A stretch of 64,000 nucleotides of DNA, taken from Apostichopus japonicus (Eukaryota > Echinodermata > Holothuroidea > Aspidochirotida > Stichopodidae). Under the pieces are notes generated by a model. That model saw only the letters and a program-made list of their open reading frames with translations. It did not search any database and was not told where the DNA came from. Positions within the stretch are counted from its first letter, which is position 1. Each line of letters starts with the position of its first letter. Positions 35,292-44,852 of the stretch are shown here, piece after piece. Made by a program: the position numbers and the translations under genes. The stretch spans positions 15,792,321 to 15,856,320 of the forward strand of contig NC_092578.1 of NCBI RefSeq assembly GCF_037975245.1. Reading direction: 5' to 3'.

Positions 35292-36198
35292 CATAGTTCC
35301 TCCCCTACACCCACCCTCATGTATCATTTCATTACAAGTTTCTGTGGGCGAAAACCTTGAGATATACGGTTCTCAAAAGCCTGATCACCAAACACACACT
35401 CACACATCCACCTATTGGTTGGCGTGTAACATAGAGGTTCATGATGCTTTCAGCATTGCTTCTTTTATTGACATGTATTGACATGTATGTAAATACAGCT
35501 CGATAAGATAAATCTACCATGAACCGGTTGTGATATTTTGCAGACTGCAGACTGTCGCTGAGAACGGGATTTTACAGACTTGGATTTGTATCATACAACA
35601 TGTAGTATTTGACGATAAAAAGAAACTTAGGGGGAAACGACAGAGACCATGGATTGCTATGGGTTCGGTCGGGCTGACATTTTGATGACGTATTTGGTCG
35701 GAAACAAATCTCAGTCGACGCAGCCTAGGAATATCGCGTGTATACTGTGGTGAACGGTATAACTAGGCTAGTTGGTTTTCTACAAAATGTGAGCGGCAAA
35801 AAATGTGTTCAATTCAGGTGTTGTTTCTTCAATTTTTTGAGTATGCTAGGCAGTACTTAAAGGCGTAAGGGAACCCCACCCAACCCCCCAACCCCACCAA
35901 ACCACGGCCGGGCCCAGCCCGACACCCACCCCCGGTTGCAAATTCCAAGTCAGTCTGCAGTCTGCAAATTACCACAGCCGACTATAAACTATTCCGATAG
36001 TCAGTTAACACCGTGGAATGCTAACAAAACATATATTGTTATCATTGTGTACGGTTACAGAAGCCAACTGATCTGTCAACCGTAAACCTCAAACAAGTAC
36101 CATCTACAACTTCACGTGACTGATTTCAACTGCCAAGGAGGGCGATTTTCATTGGATATACACGAGTTGCGTGGATGGGATATAGTGACCTGCATATG

Positions 36199-36200
<2 letters not shown>
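35292..36200. other. Intergenic sequence
   Basis: C-rich tract at 35874-35935. No gene is recognised. Confidence 0.6.

Positions 36201-36201
<1 letters not shown>

Positions 36202-36282
<81 letters not shown>
36202..36282. repeat. (TA)n microsatellite
   Basis: About 40 TA units. Confidence 0.97.
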
Positions 36283-36285
<3 letters not shown>

Positions 36286-37364
36286 CATAGACACACCGTG
36301 GTAAAAGTTATGTACATAACGTTTCTCTGGTATCCGTTAGTTCAACACTTTCGGATCCAACCTGGGGGCAATGAACCGCATTTGAACCGCCCTATTGCAA
36401 CGCGTCTGATGACACCAGAACCGATTCAACAGCTATAAGAATATATATGTACACGGTGTAACGTGTACATTATTTATGCATGTTCTTTAAACGACTTGTG
36501 GTAAGCATAATAATAAACCTCTATCACATGTCGAAATGTCCAGCCGGTTTGATGATTTGTAAGATTACGTCATGTCCGTCCTGTTATTGTGATTCCCGGA
36601 ATGAAGTCATATATAGGGCAATATATAGCCCATGCATGTTTGATAATGATTTATTGCCGTGTGTCAGTGTGTTGGTATATATGTTTCTTGGCAATATATG
36701 GTATGGGCAGTATCACGTATGATACCTGTATAATAGTCTATTCTTGGTAAGATCGCAGAATTATAACCTAAACGTGGACAATAATTTGTCAAGATTCCAA
36801 AAAAGAACGAAACATGAGATTTTAAAAGAGGCACCTGAAACAAAGAACACATGATCATTTTTCATTTATATATAGCTTCAACTGTGTTTAATCATATCAA
36901 CGTATAGTATTTAACGGAATTTTATATTGTGTTGGTATAAGATATATGATCAAGTTATAACATCGAAATAAATTAGTGATTTCAATTGTGGGAAGGACCC
37001 CTATATCTCACAGCAACGAGAAATAACTTTACCAATTGGTAGATAGATGATTGTGCCATTGTAGGGATCGAACCAAGTTTTTGGAAAATCGTTCCTTTGG
37101 CAAACAAAATTTCTCAAACAACGAGATGAAACTATAGTCATTTTGATGAACTAATATATTTTGTTATCCCAACTATTGAATGCAAATTGCATTATTGATT
37201 GACCATCTAATGATCGCAAAGATTTCTTGTAATTTTTGTCCGAACAATTCGCAAGAAAATAATGCGATCACAAAAATGAATAACATAAATAATCAAAATC
37301 GTTGCACTATTAATTGTCTTGGCTTTGATTGTGAGCACTCAAAACCATAGAGTTATACATATAA

Positions 37365-37366
<2 letters not shown>
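36283..37366. other. Intergenic sequence
   Basis: AT-rich and unique. Nothing is recognised. Confidence 0.6.
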
Positions 37367-37426
<60 letters not shown>

Positions 37427-37432
37427 ATATAA
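37367..37432. repeat. (TA)n microsatellite
   Basis: About 33 units with one interruption, followed by a short ATAC run. Confidence 0.95.
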
Positions 37433-38900
37433 TACATACATACATACATTATATGCATTATGCACATTTTGATACGTATTGAACCTTTTGAGGTTGAGGC
37501 CGGACGGGACTGAGAGGGGAGAGCTAGAATGGACACAGACGGGCATCGGGGTCAATTAGGGGTCACGTAGAAATATGGGATAAAAAATAATGTAATGGCC
37601 ATTTTCATGAAGACTTCAAAAAGTCGGCCCCTGTGACATGATTGTCGGCCCAGTTCTCGACTCCATAGGGTCTGAAGTGAGTTTTGCAAAATTGGTCGGT
37701 ATTCTCTCTGCACGAAGTAGTTCCATCTAAGGTCATGCGGTTGTTAAAACCACAAAGTACGCTAGAACCTTTAGTGTTTTTTTTAAATTATAAATTATTA
37801 CTTTATTAAATTTTAGCAGAGGTGAATGACAACTGAATACCCCGAGGTTACATAGTTCAGTATAAACGCTTTTTGCATATGAGTATCAGTGACTATTATT
37901 TGAATTTCTAGCATAACTTGGGCCCAATTTTGATGACCTTTATAGAATAAGTATTAATAAAGCTATACAAATAGTTTTAATTGTTTTTTGTTTTTTTAAT
38001 TATTATGGTACTATGGTTATTGGATGTAAGTGATATCTTCAGCTTTCATAAGTACTTATTCTTGTTTTATTTTTACTCTTGTTTTTCTTGCAACCATGCA
38101 TGAATATAGGAAGTTTATGTGATCATTTTCAATTTCAGACAACAATGCCAACAGGTGGACTGAATGAAAGTTCATTAGTAAGCAAAGCACGAGAGTGAAA
38201 ATGGTTTCACTATTCTTGATACATGGAAACTAAACAAATACATTTTCTTTTTCGATTTAAAAAGAAAATTCCAAATTAACCAATATATATTATAGTGCTC
38301 GATTATTTATTTTATGATATACAGTGTCTCCTTCCTTGTGTTATTATTGCTGAGCATGGTAAATAGAAACATCGTTATTTCGAACTTACAAGCCAATTTC
38401 ACTTTGTGTTTCATTTGTTATGGCAAGTCTTTGGGTGTCATGTCAAGGGACGAGGGAGCCGAGGAAGAGGGGGGGGGGTACGTGCCCCAATTTTCAATTT
38501 TTTTTTAAACACATCAAACATGAGATTCTGTTAAAAATTAGAAGTGCCACTTTTGGAACTAAATTTTTCTATTAAAAAGGTTCCCTCTAATTGTTACAAA
38601 ACAAAAAGAAAAAATGATCTTTTGTTGAAAAATTAAGCAGAAAAAAAAAAATTGAAATGAAAAGAATTTCCATTTATAACTTTCACATACTGGAATTTAT
38701 GCTACAGAATGCACAGAGAATCCATACAATTAAACAGTTTTTAAGTAACTCCTCAAAATGAAGGTTACATTCTCCACTACCTCTCGAAATTTGTGCCTAG
38801 TCCACTCACAGCCATCACAGCCATCACAGTCGATATAGGATTAGGAGATGCTAACATTGGCAAACTACTGCCAACCACCATCACCCCCCCCCCCCCGCCC
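37433..38900. other. Intergenic sequence
   Basis: AT-rich, with poly-G (38470-38478), poly-A and poly-C tracts. No gene is recognised. Confidence 0.6.
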
Positions 38901-39274
38901 CAGTGGCGGAGCTAGGGTATTGGTAAGAGGGCGAGAATGGTCTGTAGGGGCGCTTTCGACACTATCTAAGCGGAGCGCCACCACAGGTTGGTGCGGAGCG
39001 TACAGAATTTTTTGAGTAAAGATACTCCCTAGATCGCCGGAAATGACCTTTCCGGGCCTTGCTTATTTGCAATAAATAGCTGTTAGAGCATTTTGTCAGA
39101 AAATTACACCAACAAAATGTGACAAATATCAATAGGTAGATGAGAGCGCAATAAAAAAGTCAATAATCGCGAATAAGTAAAAAGTGGTAAAAGCTGAAAA
39201 GGGCGCCAGCAGTCCAATTGAGTCCGTCGGGGGGGGGGCATCCGGCCACTGACTGTATGGACACTCCGCCACTG
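38901..39274. mobile_element. Candidate hAT-like MITE (CAGTGGCGGAG ends)
   Basis: Left CAGTGGCGGAG and right CTCCGCCACTG are perfect 11-bp inverted ends, 374 bp apart. The interior shares the block 'actatctaagcggagcgcca' with other MITEs here. The flanking C-rich sequence hides any target duplication. Confidence 0.65.
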
Positions 39275-40204
39275 ACCCCCTACCACCCTCCCGAGCCTGA
39301 ACGAAGGCTGAGTTAGTGAGGTTTGCTCGTAACATTTTTTAATTTAGGGGTGGTGATCGAGGCAAGGAGGCAAAAAGACTTGTTATAAGTTTAAAGGTAG
39401 AAGTTTTTAAAAAGTACTTTCTTGGAGGTCTTTACTCTCCAAATTGTTCTCAGACATTGTTAAGTAACACACAAGATGACTGAATGTCTCAGTGAGGAAA
39501 ATTTCCTTTAAGGTTGTGAAAACAGTTGTGAAAACAGTTTAAGAATTAGGACCAAAGGTGACCATATTTGAATATCTAGGATATTTGGGGCCAATTCAGG
39601 ATACCTTTAAGGACAGTTCAATTGAACCGCGAAACTCAGCCAAACAATATGACCTTTCTTGTCAAAGTTATAACTAATTGTCTATTATATACACAATTTT
39701 CACAATATGTTGAAATGTGTGACCTATTAGGATTATAAAATTATGATCTAAACAAATTCTTCTTCTTCTTCTTCCTCCTCCTCCTCTTCTTTCCTCTACA
39801 CGCGAACTCATTCCTTCAGACATCATAACAAATCTCTGAGAATATCATCAGTTTTCTTCATTTCCATGCATTTGCAGTTGTGTTGTATATATAAAGATAG
39901 AATTATATTTATTTATATTGTTTTGATGTTTATTACAACAGCATGTATTATTATTTTCAGAATGTACGTGTTCCCATCACGTGTTCCTGCTAGCATGCAT
40001 GCGAGACTGTATGCTTTCGTTTCTAAGAATAGGTTCTGGAATTTTCCATGAGAAGCACCTTGTTCAATGCACAGGAAATGGGGACAGTCATACGATATCT
40101 GACATAAATACCAGTCCAGGTAGTATTCTGATGTAACTTTCACTTTCAATGGCGACCGAATATACATGTAGCACCCCTAATTTGTTTGTTAATGTATATA
40201 AATA
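39275..40204. other. Intergenic sequence
   Basis: Includes a pyrimidine TTC/TCC tract (39761-39795). No gene is recognised. Confidence 0.6.
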
Positions 40205-41080
40205 CAGGCGCGTATCCAGGGGGGGTTGGGGGCGCGCGCCCCCCGGGTAAGAAAAAGAGGAGAGAAACAAAAGAGAGAAGGAAAAAGGGGAAAAAAGGGG
40301 GAAAGAAGGGGAGGAAGGAATGGAAAAGAAAAAGAAGAAAGAGAAAAAAAGGAAAAAGGAGGGAGTAGAAAAAAAACGGCAAGAAACCGGGAAGTGTCAG
40401 AGAACAGGCACGCGTCCCCACCATTATCCAAGACTGATTTGCGCCCATGCTCCACACTGTCGATGTGTGTAGTGTTCGGTTTCGGAAATATCTGGATTTT
40501 TTTTATTTCCTTCAACGAAGTTTTATAGTAGCCGTTTGAATTTTCGAAAATTCCCTGACCAACATTCTTCATCATACTTCCCTCTACTCGTGCAATTTTG
40601 ACCGGTCTGTTAGGGGTTGAAGGTGGTTTGTCTATATTGGTTGTCCATAGATGAAATTTTGTGCAACATTATGGGTATGTTTTCAAGTGAATTTAATCAC
40701 AAGAAATGTGAATTTTCAAGTTCTGAACAAATAATGGGCTTAAAACTTTGAATAATGGAGCTGAAGGGTATTGTGGGCCACGATGTAGAATCACCTACAT
40801 AAGGAATGATCCACAGGAGATGCGAAGAGGTCGAACAAGATGTGTGACTGGTGACAATCTTCAAAAAGGTTATAGATGAGAAAAACTATTTGGAAATACT
40901 TGGTTCTCAGGCAAAAGTGTACATCTGGTTGGTCAGTTATCAAGCCCGAGACGTGCCATTTCCGGTGATCAGGGGGTATCAAAACCAGAAATTTTCTTGT
41001 ACGCTGCCCGCCAACCGATGGTGGCGCTCCGCTTAGATAGTAATTCGCGCCCCCCGGGTTAGAAAATCCTGGATACGCCC

Positions 41081-41083
<3 letters not shown>
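40205..41083. mobile_element. hAT-like non-autonomous element with polypurine tract
   Basis: The left end CAGGCGCGTATCCAGG and the inverted right end CAGGGGCGTATCCAGG match at 15 of 16 bases. Next to the left end is a roughly 115-bp purine-only-like stretch (40250-40370). Flanking TATAAATA and ATATATAT are compatible with an 8-bp duplication blurred by the adjoining TA repeat. Confidence 0.75.

Positions 41084-41164
<81 letters not shown>
41084..41164. repeat. (TA)n microsatellite
   Basis: Directly abuts the right end of the 40205-41083 element. Confidence 0.96.
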
Positions 41165-41167
<3 letters not shown>

Positions 41168-41262
41168 GGTTGGTTGGCGTCTATCTTGGCGCAGAGTGCT
41201 CTATGTCCGGTGGACAGAGCGGAATATATGTTGAGACTAGTTGAGACTAGTGGAACACTAGT

Positions 41263-41307
41263 AGTTGTAACTCAGAGTTTCACGCGTTGAGCTATCATCA
41301 GACAACT
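41263..41307 (-). ncRNA. Hammerhead-ribozyme-like core
   Basis: On the minus strand: AGUUGU, CUGAUGA, a 13-nt helix-II segment, GAAAC, then UCUGAGUU and ACAACU. Stem I pairs perfectly over 6 bp (AGUUGU with ACAACU). Stem III is ACU/AGU with a CUG triloop, leaving U as the cleavage-site nucleotide. Known minimal type I hammerheads of Penelope-like retroelements have such short stem III. The weak point is helix II (UAGC UCAAC GCGU), with only two firm pairs. The adjacent half-copy (41318-41335) reads UCGC, which would restore a third. Activity is inferred. Confidence 0.5.
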
Positions 41308-41330
41308 CTTGTCTGATGAGCGATCATCAG

Positions 41331-41335
<5 letters not shown>
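41308..41335 (-). repeat. Partial second copy of the hammerhead-like 5' half, forming a hairpin
   Basis: GTTGTCTGATGATCGCTC repeats the stem I/CUGAUGA segment. 41311-41332 is a 9-bp inverted repeat (GTCTGATGA/TCATCAGAC) with loop GCGA. Confidence 0.65.
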
Positions 41336-41425
<90 letters not shown>

Positions 41426-41524
41426 GTATGTATATACGTATATATATATATATGTGTATATGTGTACATATATATATACATATATATATATATACACACA
41501 CACACATATGTGTATGTGTGTATG

Positions 41525-41556
<32 letters not shown>

Positions 41557-41590
41557 TATATATATATATATTTATATATACTAACGAAAA
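41336..41590. repeat. Compound TA/TG/CA microsatellite
   Basis: About 250 bp of TA repeats with CA/TG interruptions. The long YIYI-type open frames are artefacts. Confidence 0.96.
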
Positions 41591-41944
41591 ATTATCGAAA
41601 GAAAAACTCGACAGGTTTTTTTTTGGTTATTATTATGTACAATCGTTGTTTGTAACAAATATAGAAATCTGTTTATATACATAGATTACACTAGTTAACG
41701 CTAAATACATAGGACTTTCAAAGTCATGTCGTTAATATCTTCCTTAAGCATGATTACAAAATTAACTCCGTTTTACGTGAATGTACGATAAGGTAATTGT
41801 AAATGTTAAAAAAAAAATTAAAAAAAATTCAGAGACAGAGAGCGATAAAGAGAAAGGTGGGTGGAGAGGGAGAGAATTTACATTTCGAGGGCGCTATGAC
41901 CGAAAAGCTCCACAGATCTATTAAAAGCACTGGGAATTTCACCG
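41591..41944. other. DKK: Downstream flank of the Dickkopf gene
   Basis: Should contain its 3' UTR. No convincing polyadenylation signal on the minus strand was picked out. Confidence 0.5.
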
Positions 41945-42005
41945 TCAGACGGCTTGACATCGCATGTGATTTTGTCCATTCCAGTACCTATTGGACGGTG
42001 CTCTT
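41945..42005 (-). CDS. DKK: Dickkopf exon 4 (C-terminus and stop)
   Basis: Acceptor TTTTCAACAG|A. The short ORF ends NHMRCQAV and TGA at 41945-41947. It was found by looking for the tenth cysteine, so it is less certain than the other exons. Confidence 0.7.
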
Positions 42006-44763
42006 CTGTTGAAAACAAGGGAACAAACAGAAAATTTGATTACGAGATTCCGACAAATCAATAATTATTGGGGAAAAAAGCGTAAACAATTTTCCTTTGC
42101 AAGTTATATACGTTAAGTATATCCAATTGATTTTTATAAAGGTGTCGCAAAATAAAAAATAGTTGTTAGAGGTGCTTGGGGTTGTCAAATTGTGCTTACA
42201 GCCATTACTAAAACGTCAGCTAATTGTTACCCATGCAGTAAATTTTCAACAAGTGTTTTACTGCCGTGTACTGTAATAGTAGTTATAGGCACACTGAGAC
42301 ATTTAATTGTAATTCTTTCAATAATCCACTAAAGGCTGGGAACAGTTTTGAGGATCAAAGCAACTAAGATAAGTACGTTTGAAGGCGTCGAAGCAAGTTT
42401 TGGCGTGCTAAAACCTTGGGGCCAATACCGATGAGTTTAAATTTCTCTCACCACAATACACTTGCATAGAAATTATTTTTGTTTCAGATTTGAGGTATAT
42501 TAACCATTAACACGTATCTTCAAAACAGTTTTCAAAACAAGCATTCGGTTAACCTACCACATCATTAGAAGGCCTTGTACAGTTACCTAGGCTAGCCCAC
42601 TTTGCACATGAAGAATGTGGCCTGAAACTGTAACTGTGTGTCAAATTACCTCATCAGGCTAACTAACAATTAGCTAAAATGAAACTTTTTTGACCCATCG
42701 AGAAAACAAAGAATATATAGCCTGCAATTTGGTAAATACTTCAATGTTTTGTGATTGTAATAAAGAAAAAAATGTTATAAATGTAATGATGAACTGACCC
42801 ATTTGGCCTTCTATGGTGTTGAACCAATCTACATACAAGACTTGCGTCACAGGGACATATGCTGTCAATAACATATTCAATCCCTCCTTCCGGTACGAAA
42901 CATTTAGCTCCGACTTGTAACTTTGCTTTGCAGATGGATTCTCCATGCTGTTTAGCACAGCACTGGCTATCGCCACAATCCTTATCGCTCCGACATCGAG
43001 CCCCTGTTTAAAATAAGGAAGCATAAACAATTCAATATCTTCCGAAATTTCCATATACAATCAAACAAGTGAAATAGTCTCCCAACAGGCCCAGAAATCA
43101 AAATGTATGGTTTTGGTCCAGTGACTGAGCTATATGTGGGGGGGGGGGTGTTGGTGAGAAGCAGGCGCGTAGCCAAGGGGAGCCGCGCCCCCCCCCCCTT
43201 GAGCATATTTTTTTTTTAATGTTTTTATGATATCGCTAGTATTTTCAAAAGAGAAAATGCTCAGATGCAACTTACAAGGCCTGGGAAGTGCCATTTCCAG
43301 CGGTCTGGGAGGCATTTTCAGCCAAAATTTTCTTGTACGCTTCGCGCTAATCATGGTGGCGCTACGCTTAGATAGTTTGCAATGCCGAATCTACAGTTTC
43401 GCCCCTCCCTTGGCAAATTCCTGGCTACGCGCCTGGTGAGAAGTTGAACGTTGGAACAATTGTATTTAACTAAGTCCATACCATACGGCAACCCCTTCCC
43501 CCCCCCCTCTCCCCGCCCACCCACCCGCACATTATAGAGCCCAGGATAAATACTTGCACTAATCACCCTGCGGGAAAATGACTTCCGTCATAAAAGGGAA
43601 TGAAATTCAAGGGATAAAAAAATATGATCTTTGAAATTTCGATAATAAAAAAATGAAATAAACTTAGTATTAACAAAATATGCTTTCCTAGCTTCTTCAC
43701 GAGACAAAGTTATTGTTGACATTGAATGACGTATCCATTGCAGTAATTTCATCCCTACAAAAGAAGACTCTTTGACCTATATAGATTTTCAATCGAGGAC
43801 ACATGACAAACTTTCAGACAACGGCAAAGCTGTCTACTTTCTAGTCGTAACATATCCTTGGAAGAGTATGTTACATATGAAACTATTGCCTTGAAAACAT
43901 CAATCATGGTAAAACATCAACCATCACAACTGATGATTGTAACAAAAGATACAACTAAGTCAGACAAACGTATTAGTTCTCACTTCTGAGCTCCTTGCTT
44001 TACAAATAGGTGCTGAGCTTTTCAGAATCAATCTGAACTTCTGCCATTCAAACCACGTCAATCAAATAAACACAACAATGATTGACAACGCCATTCTGAA
44101 TGCCCGTTCTCCGGGGTAACACATACTCTCTCTCACTGGGTGGGCCAGTTCTGCGACAGAATCCAGACAGCTAACCTGTAGTGTGTCGCCTGAATTTAAG
44201 GATGCGGTCTTAACTTAGACTAGACCTACCATTTTCGTTTTGACGTTTACAATTATCCATAAAATAAGAGTTATGGCCCAAGTAAGAACATAGAATGCAT
44301 TTCCCGACCCGCTTTAGCTTCACAGTAGGAAACTCGTCGCAAAACTGGCATCAACAGCATGTACGGCGCCTATACTTTGCGCCTACCATTCATGTCATAT
44401 GCAAATATATATATATAGTGACAATAGTGGGTTGAAAATAAAATCTACATGACGCTTGCTGTCAGTTAAGGTGCATCATGAAAGATCCCCTGTAGGGTCT
44501 TTGCTTGTCAGAGAAATCATTCCTACAGAGCAAATATTTCACGTGTCAAAATTTCAAGAGAATTATATATTTTGAAATTAGATCTATAGGCTCCCTGTTT
44601 TGAGGAAGTTATTGATTTGGTAAAGACAGCATGCCTGATGCTAAGGAATTTTAACTGTCTAGTTGGGGGAAAATGACCGACCTTTCATGCTTACGTGTTG
44701 CGTACGCGGCTCTCGTGTTTAATTTCCCAAAAACTTTGCAGAGATCTTACAATACAGCTGTCA

Positions 44764-44852
<89 letters not shown>

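Noticed and set aside
34583-35481. 237-aa ORF with a signal-peptide-like start and MDGW repeats
   Set aside because: More than half is the GATG microsatellite and the unique part matches no family. No splice or expression support is visible.
36116-36438. IYIYIY-type ORFs at 36 kb, 37 kb, 41 kb and 44 kb
   Set aside because: Translations of TA microsatellites.
37020-37090. B-box-like GGTTCGATCCC on the minus strand
   Set aside because: No matching A-box at the right distance and no cloverleaf, so not called a tRNA.
40189-40575. Phe/Leu/Ser-rich and Lys/Arg-rich ORFs
   Set aside because: Translations of the polypurine tract inside a transposon.
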